Below, piece after piece: positions 9,008 through 17,368 of a stretch of 64,000 nt of DNA (within the stretch, counting starts at the first letter, position 1; every line of letters begins with the position of its first letter). Below the pieces are notes generated by a model. The model searched no databases, was not told the origin of the DNA, and saw only the letters and a list, made by a program, of their open reading frames with translations. A program made the position numbers and the translations under genes. This stretch comes from Streptomyces sp. AC550_RSS872 (GTDB lineage Bacteria; Actinomycetota; Actinomycetes; Streptomycetales; Streptomycetaceae), in contig NZ_JAGMUL010000120.1 of the NCBI RefSeq assembly GCF_019049285.1, positions 46,983-110,982 on the forward strand. The letters are read 5' to 3'.

Positions 9008-9013
9008 AGGTTA
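9008..9013 (-). promoter_or_regulatory. Putative -10 element of a leaderless promoter (PH-like protein gene)
   Basis: TAACCT on the minus strand, seven bases before the ATG at 9000. Confidence 0.45.
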
Positions 9014-9105
9014 CTCAGGTTTCGCTGCGCTGGTACTGCGCTGCACAGGGTGACTGCGCCGACCGGGCCATGGCGGACTGAAGGCGTCCGCTTTGTGCCC
9101 GCCGG

Positions 9106-9891
9106 TCAGCGTGCGGGGCTGATCGCCTGTAGGAGACGGCCCTCTTCGTAGGAGAGGGCGGGCTCGGGAAGCGTGCCCTCGCGGCCGCTCAGGAGCACGG
9201 TCAGAGTCCCGTCAGCCGCCGCCCCGGGAGCGGGCTGCTCACCGAGGCGGCGCAGGGCCTGCGCGGCGACCGCTCCGGCGGAGCCGTGCAGGACGAGCGG
9301 CGGGAAGCCGGGGCGCTGGACGGCCTCGCGGATGCGTTCGGCCACGAGTTCGTAGTGCGTGCAGCCCAGGACTACGGTCGTCACGTCGTCGGGGGTCAGT
9401 GCGGCTGCCGCGGCGACGGCCGCCTCGATCGCCGCCTCGTCCGCGTGTTCCACGGCCTCGGCCAGGCCGAAGCACGGGACTTCGGTGACGGTCACACCGT
9501 CGGCGAAGTCCTCGATGAGGCCGCGCTGGTAGGGGCTGCCGGTGGTGGCGGGTGTGGCCCAGATGGCGAACGGGCCGCCGCCTGCCGCGGCCGGCTTGAT
9601 CGCCGGCACCGTGCCGATGACCGGTGTGCCGGGTTCGAGGCGGGCGCGCAGGGTGGGCAGCGCGTGCACGGTCGCGGTGTTGCAGCCGATGATCAGTGCG
9701 TCGGGCCGGTGCGCGGCGGCGGCATCGGCGACGGCCACGGCGCGCCGCGTGAGGTCTTCGGTGGTCCTGGGGCCCCAGGGCATGCCGTCGGGGTCGAGTG
9801 AGAGCACGAGATCTGCGTCGGGTCGCAGTCGCCGTACCGCGGCGGTGGCCGCGAGCAAGCCGATTCCGGAGTCCATCAGCGCGATCTTCAC
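9106..9891 (-). CDS. Aspartate/glutamate racemase family protein (MurI-like)
   Basis: 261 residues. The N-terminal ALMDSGIGLL corresponds to the FDSGVGG motif of glutamate racemase. The two catalytic cysteines are C70 in IIGCNTAT and C177 in LGCTHYE. These enzymes interconvert L- and D-acidic amino acids by a two-base mechanism. The motif DSGIGL, rather than DSGVGG, and the isolated position argue for a paralogue rather than the housekeeping MurI that feeds peptidoglycan, though I cannot exclude the latter. GTG 9891 is preceded by TATCGT with a 6-base gap and no ribosome binding site. It diverges from the HpnB-type glycosyltransferase gene over about 57 bases. Confidence 0.75.
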   Translation of the reverse strand: MKIALMDSGIGLLAATAAVRRLRPDADLVLSLDPDGMPWGPRTTEDLTRRAVAVADAAAAHRPDALIIGCNTATVHALPTLRARLEPGTPVIGTVPAIKPAAAGGGPFAIWATPATTGSPYQRGLIEDFADGVTVTEVPCFGLAEAVEHADEAAIEAAVAAAAALTPDDVTTVVLGCTHYELVAERIREAVQRPGFPPLVLHGSAGAVAAQALRRLGEQPAPGAAADGTLTVLLSGREGTLPEPALSYEEGRLLQAISPAR

Positions 9892-9897
9892 CCGGTC

Positions 9898-9903
9898 ACG
9901 ATA
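9898..9903 (-). promoter_or_regulatory. Putative -10 element of a leaderless racemase promoter
   Basis: TATCGT on the minus strand, six bases before GTG 9891. The divergent glycosyltransferase gene has its own CAGACT at 9937-9942, six bases before GTG 9949, so both genes may be leaderless from back-to-back promoters. Confidence 0.45.
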
Positions 9904-9948
9904 GACGATGGGCCCTCGCCGGCCCCTGCGGTGGGGCAGACTGCGCGC

Positions 9949-11124
9949 GTGAGCGCCATCACGTGGACCGCCGCCGGATCACTCGCCGCCTGGCTGTGGC
10001 TACTGCTCTGCCAGGGCTTCTTCTGGCGTACGGACGTCAGACTTCCCGGGCGGACGGAACCGGTCGAGTGGCCGCCGGTCTGCGTCGTGGTCCCGGCTCG
10101 CGACGAGGCCGCGGTACTCCCGGCAAGCCTGCCGTCGCTGCTCGCGCAGGACTATCCGGGGCGCGCGGAGATCTTCCTGATCGACGACGGCAGTTCGGAC
10201 GGCACCGGAGAGCTGGCGCGCGAGCTGGCGCGGCGGCACGGCGGGCTGCCGTTGACCGTGGACTCCCCCGGTGAACCACCGGCCGGCTGGACCGGCAAGC
10301 TGTGGGCGGTGCGCCACGGCATCGGGCTGGCACGCGCGCGTGGCCCCGCGTACCTGCTGCTGACGGACGCCGACATCGCGCATGCGCCCGACAGTCTGCG
10401 GGAGCTGGTCGCGGCGGCGCGCACCGGGGGCTTCGACGCGGTCTCGCAGATGGCCCGGCTACGGGTGGAGAGCGTGTGGGAGCGGCTGGTGGTGCCGGCC
10501 TTCGTCTACTTCTTCGCGCAGCTGTACCCGTTCCGCCGGATCGGCAGGAGGGGGGCGCGTACGGCGGCCGCGGCGGGCGGCTGCGTCCTCCTGCGCGCCG
10601 AGGCCGCGGAGCGGGCGCGGATTCCGGACGCCATCCGGCACGCCGTCATCGACGACGTGGCGCTCGCGCGGGCCGTCAAGCGCGGCGGCGGCCACATCTG
10701 GCTGGGGCTGGCCGAGCGGGTGGACAGCGTGCGCCCCTGTCCCCGGCTGCACGACCTGTGGCGGATGGTGTCGCGCAGCGCGTACGCACAGTTGCGGCAC
10801 AACCCTCTGCTGCTGGCCGGAACCGTCGCCGGGCTCGCTCTGGTCTATCTGGTGCCGCCCGCGGCCGTGATCGCCGGTGCGGCCGTCGGGGACACGGTGA
10901 CGGCGGTCATCGGCGGGCTCGCGTGGCTGGTGATGACGGGGACGTATGCCCCGATGCTCCGCTACTACCGGCAGCCACTGTGGCTCGCTCCTCTGCTGCC
11001 GTTCACCGCGTTCCTCTATCTCCTGATGACGGTTGATTCCGCGGTGCAGCACTACCGGGGGCGCGGCGCGGCCTGGAAGGGCCGCACGTACACGCGTCCG
11101 GACGCGGTGCCCGACGAGGGCTGA
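9949..11124 (+). CDS. Glycosyltransferase family 2, HpnB-like
   Basis: 391 residues. It has an N-terminal membrane segment, a GT-A catalytic domain with VVVPARDEAAVLP, nucleotide-sugar-binding DDGS (79-82) and TDADI (139-143), and two or three C-terminal membrane segments. The series PAGWTGKLWA, WERLVVPAFVYFFAQLYPF, AAAGGCVLLR and IDDVALARAVK matches the hopene-associated HpnB family closely. HpnB is linked with hopanoid modification, but no squalene or hopene genes are nearby, so the substrate here is open. GTG 9949 was chosen because CAGACT precedes it by 6 bases; GTG 9931 would add six residues. Its stop codon abuts that of the TerD gene. Confidence 0.75.
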   Translation: MSAITWTAAGSLAAWLWLLLCQGFFWRTDVRLPGRTEPVEWPPVCVVVPARDEAAVLPASLPSLLAQDYPGRAEIFLIDDGSSDGTGELARELARRHGGLPLTVDSPGEPPAGWTGKLWAVRHGIGLARARGPAYLLLTDADIAHAPDSLRELVAAARTGGFDAVSQMARLRVESVWERLVVPAFVYFFAQLYPFRRIGRRGARTAAAAGGCVLLRAEAAERARIPDAIRHAVIDDVALARAVKRGGGHIWLGLAERVDSVRPCPRLHDLWRMVSRSAYAQLRHNPLLLAGTVAGLALVYLVPPAAVIAGAAVGDTVTAVIGGLAWLVMTGTYAPMLRYYRQPLWLAPLLPFTAFLYLLMTVDSAVQHYRGRGAAWKGRTYTRPDAVPDEG

Positions 11125-12426
11125 CTACTTGCGGCCGGGCGTCCAGTTCATGCCCCACGCGTACGCGTGGTCGACCGTGCGCTGCGGGCTCACCCCCCGC
11201 TCGGGCACCAGGTAGCGGGCCTCGCGCTGGACGACCAGATCGCTGCCGGTGTTGGTGAGCAGGGCGAGGGCGCAGACCGTCGAGGGGACCGTGCACTCGT
11301 CGAGCGAGAAGTCGACCGGTGCGCCGTGCTGCGGGGTGAGCGTGACCGTGGCGTGCAGGTCGGCGAAGGAACGCGCCCCTTCGTAGATGGTCACGAAGAT
11401 CAGGATGCGCCGGAAGTCCCGCTGGTGGTCGAGGTTGACGGTGAGGTTCTCGCCGCTCGCCATGGCGCCGGTGCGGTCGTCGCCGTCGAGGTGGATGTAC
11501 GGGGGTTGGTTCAGGGCGCCGTAGGCGTTGCCGAGGGACTGGATGACGCCCTTGCGGCCGTCGGTGAGCTCGTACAGGGCGCACAGGTCGAGGTCGAGGT
11601 CGTTGTGCATGGCGACCGGGCGGCCCAGCTTGCTCGCCCAGCCCGAGAACTGCTTGCGCACCTGCCAGTTGAGGTTCACGCGCAGGGCGCCCGAGGTACC
11701 GCCCTGCTTGGTCAGCGAGACCGACGGGGCCGCCTTGGTGAGCGTCACCTTGCTGAGGCTGACCGGCGCCTGGGGTGCGGACGGCGGGACCGGTGGCATG
11801 GCGGGCGGCTGCATGGGAGCCGGCGGCGCCACGGGCGGGGGCGGGGTCATCGGGTTCGTGGCCGGCGGGGTGAGCGGCGCCGGGGCGGGCGCCGTCTGCT
11901 GGGGTTCGTCGACCGTGATGCCGTAGTCGGTGGCGAGGCCTTCGAGGCCGCTGCCGTAACCCTGGCCGACGGCGCGGAACTTCCAGGCGCCCTGCCGGCG
12001 ATAGAACTCGCCGAGCACGAAAGCGGTTTCCACGGTGGCGCCCGTGCTGTCGAACCGAGCGACGACGGCGCCCTGAGCGCCGTCCTTGACCTCGATACAG
12101 AGGTCCGGAACCTGGCCGAAAGAGCCGCTGTCGGACGAGGCGGCGAGGATGACGGTCTCGATCGCGGGCTCCACGCGCGCGAGGTCGACGAGCAGACTGT
12201 CGGTCACCCGGCCGCCGGCGTCCCGCTTGCCCTCGTGGCGGACGGCGCCCGAGGAGTGCACGGGCTGGTTGTAGAAGACGAAGTCCCCGTCGGAACGGAC
12301 CTTTCCGCCGACCAGCAGCAGCGCCGAGGCATCCGCGTCGGGCACGCCCGGCCCGGAGCGCCAGCCCAGTTCGACCCGCAGCGCCGTCGTCGGCACCGGA
12401 ACGTTCGATCCTTTCGGCATTGACAT
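11125..12426 (-). CDS. Double TerD-domain protein
   Basis: 433 residues. There are two TerD-type domains: residues 1-180 (LRVELGWRSG, GDFVFYNQP, DSLLVDLARVEPAIETVILAAS) and about 250-433 (LNWQVRK, DLDLDLCALYELTDGRKG, IHLDGDDRTG, SGENLTVNLD). A Pro/Ala-rich linker of about 60 residues joins them. TerD proteins bind calcium through acidic loops and belong to stress-response systems related to tellurite resistance. No other ter genes are next to it. ATG 12426 has GGGGG about 5 bases upstream; an ATG five codons earlier lacks such spacing. Confidence 0.85.
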   Translation of the reverse strand: MSMPKGSNVPVPTTALRVELGWRSGPGVPDADASALLLVGGKVRSDGDFVFYNQPVHSSGAVRHEGKRDAGGRVTDSLLVDLARVEPAIETVILAASSDSGSFGQVPDLCIEVKDGAQGAVVARFDSTGATVETAFVLGEFYRRQGAWKFRAVGQGYGSGLEGLATDYGITVDEPQQTAPAPAPLTPPATNPMTPPPPVAPPAPMQPPAMPPVPPSAPQAPVSLSKVTLTKAAPSVSLTKQGGTSGALRVNLNWQVRKQFSGWASKLGRPVAMHNDLDLDLCALYELTDGRKGVIQSLGNAYGALNQPPYIHLDGDDRTGAMASGENLTVNLDHQRDFRRILIFVTIYEGARSFADLHATVTLTPQHGAPVDFSLDECTVPSTVCALALLTNTGSDLVVQREARYLVPERGVSPQRTVDHAYAWGMNWTPGRK

Positions 12427-12703
12427 GTCCGCCCCCATCACGGGTCACCGCGCCAGGGATGTCCCGGCAGCTCATCGGGTTTCTACAGGGTCAACCTATT
12501 CCCCGCTCCGGAGAACTCCCATGAGGGGCACGGGAACACCGACGGTCAACCCCCGGTAACCCGCCCGGAACTCGGCATTTACACGATCCGAGCACGGATT
12601 GGCGTCCCTTTTTGCCAAGTTCGCTCGCATTGGGGATCCGGCGTCACTGCGGACACATAAAACAACCCTCTTATCGGTCTCCCCAACCAGCACATCGTGG
12701 GCT

Positions 12704-12709
12704 TAACGT
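12704..12709 (+). promoter_or_regulatory. Putative -10 element of a leaderless promoter (DUF6643-type gene)
   Basis: TAACGT lies seven bases before ATG 12717 with no ribosome binding site between. The 290-base spacer from 12427 holds nothing else I can name. Confidence 0.45.
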
Positions 12710-12716
12710 ATGCGCC

Positions 12717-13151
12717 ATGACCTCCCCCCGCTCCACCTATGGCGGCGGCTACTACTCCGCCTCCTTCCCGGACACTCCGATCTACGACTCGCTCGTGGCC
12801 GAGCGGGGCACCCCGCAGATCGCCCCGATCCGGGTGCCCGCCGCGTACGACACGCCGGGCAGCCATCTGCCCGCGCTGCCGTCGGCACTGCCCGCCCTCC
12901 CGGCGGCCCCGTCCCAGCCCTCCTACGGCTATCCGCAGGCGCAGCAGCCCGCTCCGCTGCAACAGGCGCCCGCGGCGTACATCCCTCAGCAGGCGGCCGC
13001 GCCGCGCGGCTATCCGGGCCCGCAGGGGCAGCAGCCCCGTCCGGTGGCTCCCGGCGGCATGGGCTACGAGGCGATGCGCCCCGCGGCTCCCCGCCCCGCC
13101 GCGGCTCCCTACCAGGACCCGTACAACAACCAGCAGTATCGCGGCTACTGA
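12717..13151 (+). CDS. Small Pro/Gln/Ala-rich protein (DUF6643-like)
   Basis: 144 residues. The conserved-looking N-terminus TSPRSTYGGGYYSASFPD is followed by SLVAERGTPQIAPIRVPAAYD and a low-complexity Pro/Gln/Tyr tail (SYGYPQAQQPAPLQQ, YIPQQ, YNNQQYRGY). I recognise it as the Streptomyces family annotated DUF6643, of unknown function. There is no signal peptide or membrane helix, and the tail is probably disordered. The start was chosen at ATG 12717, which begins the family-like sequence. It runs in the same direction as the MOSC gene 43 bases downstream. Confidence 0.75.
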   Translation: MTSPRSTYGGGYYSASFPDTPIYDSLVAERGTPQIAPIRVPAAYDTPGSHLPALPSALPALPAAPSQPSYGYPQAQQPAPLQQAPAAYIPQQAAAPRGYPGPQGQQPRPVAPGGMGYEAMRPAAPRPAAAPYQDPYNNQQYRGY

Positions 13152-13182
13152 CCCGTTCCCCCGGGCTGTCGGCGCCACCTGG

Positions 13183-13188
13183 CACGAT
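13183..13188 (+). promoter_or_regulatory. Putative -10 element of a leaderless MOSC gene promoter
   Basis: CACGAT, with the most conserved A and final T of TANNNT, lies six bases before ATG 13195. It sits inside the 43-base gap after the DUF6643-type gene, so the MOSC gene may be transcribed independently. Confidence 0.35.
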
Positions 13189-13194
13189 GGGCCC

Positions 13195-14019
13195 ATGGGG
13201 CACGCACAGTTGCAGTCGATACATGTTCATCCGGTCAAGGCGTTCCGGGGCACCGCGCCCCGGGAGGCCGTCGTGGAGCCCTGGGGGCTGGCCGGAGACC
13301 GACGCTGGGCGCTGATCGACGACGGGGGAAAGGTCGTTACACAGCGCCAGCAACCGCGCCTCGCGCTGGCCGCCGCCGAGCTGCTGCCCGGCGGCGTCCG
13401 GCTGTCCGGGCCCGGCATGGACCCGCTGACCGTGCCCGTGCCGACGAGGTCCGGCACCGTGCCGATGCAGATATTCCGCGACAAGGTCGAAGCGGTCCTC
13501 GCCGAGGACGACGCCGCGCACGCCTGGTGCACCGCCTTCCTCGGCGTCGACACGCGCCTCGTGCACATGGACGCCCCCGGCTCACGCCGTCCCGTCGACC
13601 CGGCGTACGCGCTGCCGGGCGAGACGGTCAGCTTCGCCGACGGCTTCCCGCTGCTCGTCACCACCACGGCCTCCCTCGACGCGCTCAACTCCCTCATCGC
13701 ACGAGGTGATCACGCGGACGAGGGCCCGCTGCCCATGAACCGCTTCCGCCCGAACGTCGTCGTGTCGGGCACCACCGCCTGGGCCGAGGACGACTGGTCG
13801 CGCATCGCCATCGGCGAGGTCACCTTCCGTGTCCCCAAGAAGTGCGGGCGCTGCGTGGTGACCACGACCGACCAGGCCACCGCCGAGCGCGGCCGGGAGC
13901 CCCTGCACACCCTGGGCCGGCACCGCAGGCTGGACGGCAGACTGATCTTCGGCCAGAACATGGTGCCCCTCTCCCGCGGCACGATCCGGGTAGGCGATCC
14001 GGTCACGATCCTCGGCTGA
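13195..14019 (+). CDS. MOSC domain-containing protein (YcbX/mARC-like)
   Basis: 274 residues. An N-terminal MOSC_N beta-barrel (SIHVHPVKAFRG, DRRWALIDDGGKVVTQRQ) is followed by the MOSC domain with NRFRPNVVVSGT. C217 and C220 lie in KKCGRCVVTTTDQATAERG, where the conserved Cys ligates molybdenum in mARC/YcbX proteins. Such proteins reduce N-hydroxylated compounds or handle sulfur, usually with a redox partner. No fused ferredoxin domain is present, unlike E. coli YcbX. The start ATG 13195 is supported by the family-like N-terminus GHAQLQSIHVHPVK. Confidence 0.85.
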   Translation: MGHAQLQSIHVHPVKAFRGTAPREAVVEPWGLAGDRRWALIDDGGKVVTQRQQPRLALAAAELLPGGVRLSGPGMDPLTVPVPTRSGTVPMQIFRDKVEAVLAEDDAAHAWCTAFLGVDTRLVHMDAPGSRRPVDPAYALPGETVSFADGFPLLVTTTASLDALNSLIARGDHADEGPLPMNRFRPNVVVSGTTAWAEDDWSRIAIGEVTFRVPKKCGRCVVTTTDQATAERGREPLHTLGRHRRLDGRLIFGQNMVPLSRGTIRVGDPVTILG

Positions 14020-14075
14020 GAATTCACCCCTGCGGGCGGCGGCGTACGGGAACCGGGGCCGGGCGCCCGCGCGTT

Positions 14076-14106
14076 GGGCCTTTCGTGAGAAGTTCATGAG
14101 AGGCCC
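14076..14106 (+). terminator. Hairpin after the MOSC gene
   Basis: A 13-bp stem (GGGCCTTTCGTGA with TCATGAGAGGCCC, two G-U pairs) with a 5-base loop begins 57 bases past the stop codon. Confidence 0.55.
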
Positions 14107-14197
14107 GGTGGCGGTGATTTCACTCTCTCTTCGCCGGACTCGCGCGTGAGCTGCTCTGTCCGGGGTTATCACGGAGCGGGAAGGGGGTGGCCGGACG

Positions 14198-14803
14198 ATG
14201 CGGGCGATCAGCGGACTCTGGCGCTGGCGGGACAATCCGCTGCGCCGTGCGACCGATCTGGCCGAGGCCTGGCTCGCCCTCGCGGCCCTGCTGCTGATCC
14301 TCGTCGTCATGCCCGTGGCCGGCTCGCTGGTCGGCGGCCTCGCCGAGGACGCCTTGCAGGAGTCCGTGCGTGAACAGCGTGCGTCCCGGCACATGGTGAC
14401 GGCGAGCGTGGTCCGCAAGCTGGACGGTTCCCCGCTGGACGCCGACCCCGAGGCCGCCACCGGGCGGACCATGCGCACCCGGGTCGTGGCCGGCTGGACC
14501 GCCCCGGACGGCACCGTGCACCAGGGTCCGGTCATGACGAGCCTGGACACCCCGCAGCCCGGCGACCGGTTCAGGATCTGGACGGACGAACAGGGCCGCA
14601 CCGTGGCCCGTCCGCTGGACTCCTCGACCGCGGCGACGCATGCCGTCCTCGCCGGGTTCGGCGCGGCCCTGCTGGCCGCCGGTCTGATCGAGGGCGGCAG
14701 ACGGCTGATCGTCTGGCGCATGGTCCGTCGCCGGTACGCCCGTTGGGACCAGGCATGGGACAAGGCGGGTCCGGACTGGGGCCGGACCGGAGCCGGCAGC
14801 TGA
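14198..14803 (+). CDS. Rv1733c-like two-helix membrane protein
   Basis: 201 residues. One membrane helix is near residues 25-48 (AWLALAALLLILVVMPVAG), then comes an extracytoplasmic domain of about 100 residues (TASVVRKLDG, GWTAPDGTVHQG, GDRFRIWTDEQGRTV). A second helix lies near 150-170. The RRATDLAEAWLALAALLL opening and the layout match Rv1733c-type actinobacterial membrane proteins of unknown function. ATG 14198 follows GGGAAGGGGGTGG. It stands alone after a terminator. Confidence 0.7.
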   Translation: MRAISGLWRWRDNPLRRATDLAEAWLALAALLLILVVMPVAGSLVGGLAEDALQESVREQRASRHMVTASVVRKLDGSPLDADPEAATGRTMRTRVVAGWTAPDGTVHQGPVMTSLDTPQPGDRFRIWTDEQGRTVARPLDSSTAATHAVLAGFGAALLAAGLIEGGRRLIVWRMVRRRYARWDQAWDKAGPDWGRTGAGS

Positions 14804-14911
14804 CGGCCTTACGGCTCTGGTCAACCCACCGCCCGCGCGCACGCTACGGTGGACCGGCCGAACTCTCCGGCAGCAGACCCGCGTACGACGAGGTGGGGGC
14901 ACATCAACGCC

Positions 14912-17347
14912 ATGGCACAGGGCACGGTCCAGGTGACGCACACCGGCACATCGCGGTGGCGGCGCCGCACGGGTGAGTACGCGTCGCTCGCCGCCGCCCT
15001 GGAGGCCGCGGCAGACGGTGACGTCCTCACCGTCGCCCCCGGCACCTACCGGGAGAACCTCGTCGTCCAGCGAGCGGTGACCCTGCGCGGCCCGGAGGGC
15101 TCTCCGGGCTCGGTGCGCATCGCGCCGCTGGACGGTGTGCCGTTGACCGTGCGCGCCTCCGCCGTGGTTCAGGACCTGCATGTGGAGGGCCAGGACGCGG
15201 CGGCGCCCGCCTTGCTCGTGGAGGAGGGCGCCCCGGAGCTGTCGGACGTCCGGATCGTCACGCGGTCCGCGGCCGGGATCGAGGTGCGGGGCGGCGCGCG
15301 ACCGACCGTGCGGCGGTGCACCGTGGACAATCCCGCGGGCATCGGCATCGCCGTACTCGACGGCGGTGGCGGCGTGTTCGAGGAGTGCGAGGTCGTCGCG
15401 GCCGGCCAGGCGGGCATCGCCGTACGCGGGGGCGCGCATCCTCGTCTGGAGCGCTGCCGGATCCACCACGCCTCAGGTTCGGGGCTGACGGCGACCGGGG
15501 AGAACTCCGCGTTGGAAGCGGTGGGTTGCGAGGTCTACGAGGTCCGGGGCTCCGGCGTCCAGATCACCGGCCGGGCCACCGCCCATCTCACCGACTGCGA
15601 TGTGCACCGCACCACCGCCGACGGGGTCACGCTCGACACGGACGCCGTGCTGACCCTGGCCGACTGCCGTATCCACGACATCCCGGAGAACGCGGTCGAC
15701 CTGCGGTCCCGCTCGGTGCTGACGCTGACCCGCACGACGGTGCGTCAGTTCGGACGCAACGGCCTCTCGGTGTGGGATCCGGGCACGCGCGTGGACGCCA
15801 ACCAGTGCGAGATCTTCGACAGCACGGGCGACTACCCGGCGGTGTGGGTCAGCGACGGGGCCACTGCGGTGCTGGACTCCTGCCGGGTGCACGACGTGCC
15901 GGACGCCTTGTTCGTCCTCGACCGCGGTTCGCGCGCGGACGTCGTCGACAGTGACCTGTCCCAGGTGCGCAACACGGCCGTGTCGGTGAGCGACGGCGCC
16001 ACGGCCCAGCTCGACGACTGCCGGATCCGGGACGCCGCGACAGGCGCCTGGTTCCGGGACCACGGCAGCGGCGGCACCCTCAACAACTGCACCCTGGACG
16101 GCAACCAGACCGGCGTGATCGTCACCAAGGGCGCCGACCCCACCGTCGAGCGCTGCACGGTCGACTCCCCCGCCGAGGCCGGGTTCTACGTCTCGGCAGG
16201 TGGCCGCGGCACCTTCCTGGACTGCCGGGTGCGGGGCAGCGCCGGATACGGCTTCCATGTGATCGACGGCTGCCGTACGACGCTGAAGAAGTGCCGTACG
16301 GAGCGGTGCGCGCGCGGCGGGTACGAGTTCGCGGACGGCGGCCCGGACGCGGCCTTGGGAGTGGGCCCCGACGTGGAGGACTGCACCAGCGACGAAAGCG
16401 CGGGCCTCAGGCCGCCGGCCCCGGCGCCCGCCGTACAGACCGCGCATCAGTCCCCCGGGCTCCTCGGCGCGATCCCCGGCCAGCGCAGCACCGAGCAGGA
16501 GCCGCTGATCGCCGCCTCGGAGCCCGAGCAGCCGACGCGGACCTCCAAGGCCGTCCTCGGTGAACTGGACGCGCTGGTGGGCCTGGAGAGCGTCAAGCGC
16601 GAGGTGCGCGCCCTCACCGACATGATCGAGGTGGGGCGGCGCCGCCAGCAGGCGGGCCTGAAGGCGGCGTCGGTCAAGCGCCACCTGGTCTTCACCGGCT
16701 CCCCCGGCACCGGCAAGACGACGGTCGCCCGGCTCTACGGCGAGATCCTCGCCTCCCTCGGTGTGCTGGAGAAGGGCCATCTGGTCGAGGTGTCCCGTGT
16801 CGACCTGGTCGGCGAGCACATCGGCTCCACCGCGATCCGCACGCAGGAGGCCTTCGACAAGGCGCGCGGCGGTGTGCTGTTCATCGACGAGGCGTACGCG
16901 CTGTCGCCGGAGGACTCGGGCCGGGACTTCGGCAAGGAGGCCATCGACACGCTGGTGAAGCTGATGGAGGACCACCGGGACGCGGTCGTGGTGATCGTGG
17001 CGGGTTACACGGCCGAGATGGAACGCTTCCTTTCGGTCAACCCCGGTGTGGCGTCCCGTTTCTCGCGGACCATCACCTTCAGCGACTACGGCCCCGACGA
17101 ATTGCTGCGGATCGTGGAGCAGCAGGCCGAGGAGCACGAGTACCGGCTCGGTCCGGGCCTGGCGGAGGCTCTCCAGAAGTACTTCACGGCGATTCCCAAG
17201 GGCCCGGCGTTCGGTAATGGCCGCACCGCACGTCAGACCTTCGAGGCGATGGTGGAGCGGCACGCGGGCCGGGTCGCCCAGTTCGACGAGCCGAGCACGG
17301 ACGACCTGACGCTGCTGTACCAGGAGGACCTGCCGGAGCTGCCCTGA
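14912..17347 (+). CDS. Right-handed beta-helix repeat protein fused to a CbxX/EccA-type AAA+ ATPase
   Basis: 811 residues. From about 20 to 490 there are some 18 parallel beta-helix (PbH1) repeats, each with patterns such as GAxPxVERCTV and GIxVxxGGxGxFxxCxV. A Pro/Ala linker near 500-540 leads to a complete AAA+ domain: Walker A G596-T603 (K602), Walker B D659-E660 in VLFIDEAYAL, and Arg-finger-like SRFSRTI. The ATPase resembles CbxX/CfqX and the EccA ATPases of type VII secretion. No signal peptide is visible, so the protein is probably cytoplasmic. The beta-helix could be a substrate-binding scaffold whose partner is remodelled by the ATPase; this is inference. ATG 14912 was chosen over 14849 because family-like sequence begins there. 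Confidence 0.8.
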   Translation: MAQGTVQVTHTGTSRWRRRTGEYASLAAALEAAADGDVLTVAPGTYRENLVVQRAVTLRGPEGSPGSVRIAPLDGVPLTVRASAVVQDLHVEGQDAAAPALLVEEGAPELSDVRIVTRSAAGIEVRGGARPTVRRCTVDNPAGIGIAVLDGGGGVFEECEVVAAGQAGIAVRGGAHPRLERCRIHHASGSGLTATGENSALEAVGCEVYEVRGSGVQITGRATAHLTDCDVHRTTADGVTLDTDAVLTLADCRIHDIPENAVDLRSRSVLTLTRTTVRQFGRNGLSVWDPGTRVDANQCEIFDSTGDYPAVWVSDGATAVLDSCRVHDVPDALFVLDRGSRADVVDSDLSQVRNTAVSVSDGATAQLDDCRIRDAATGAWFRDHGSGGTLNNCTLDGNQTGVIVTKGADPTVERCTVDSPAEAGFYVSAGGRGTFLDCRVRGSAGYGFHVIDGCRTTLKKCRTERCARGGYEFADGGPDAALGVGPDVEDCTSDESAGLRPPAPAPAVQTAHQSPGLLGAIPGQRSTEQEPLIAASEPEQPTRTSKAVLGELDALVGLESVKREVRALTDMIEVGRRRQQAGLKAASVKRHLVFTGSPGTGKTTVARLYGEILASLGVLEKGHLVEVSRVDLVGEHIGSTAIRTQEAFDKARGGVLFIDEAYALSPEDSGRDFGKEAIDTLVKLMEDHRDAVVVIVAGYTAEMERFLSVNPGVASRFSRTITFSDYGPDELLRIVEQQAEEHEYRLGPGLAEALQKYFTAIPKGPAFGNGRTARQTFEAMVERHAGRVAQFDEPSTDDLTLLYQEDLPELP

Positions 17348-17368
17348 GGCGGCCCGGCAGGCCCGGGG

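Noticed and set aside
12496..12693. A 65-codon minus-strand open frame in the spacer before the DUF6643-type gene
   Set aside because: No ribosome binding site or leaderless -10, no recognisable sequence, and it overlaps a likely promoter region.
15473..17263. Open frame of 596 codons antisense to the beta-helix ATPase gene
   Set aside because: It mirrors the repeat structure of the real gene and encodes no motif.
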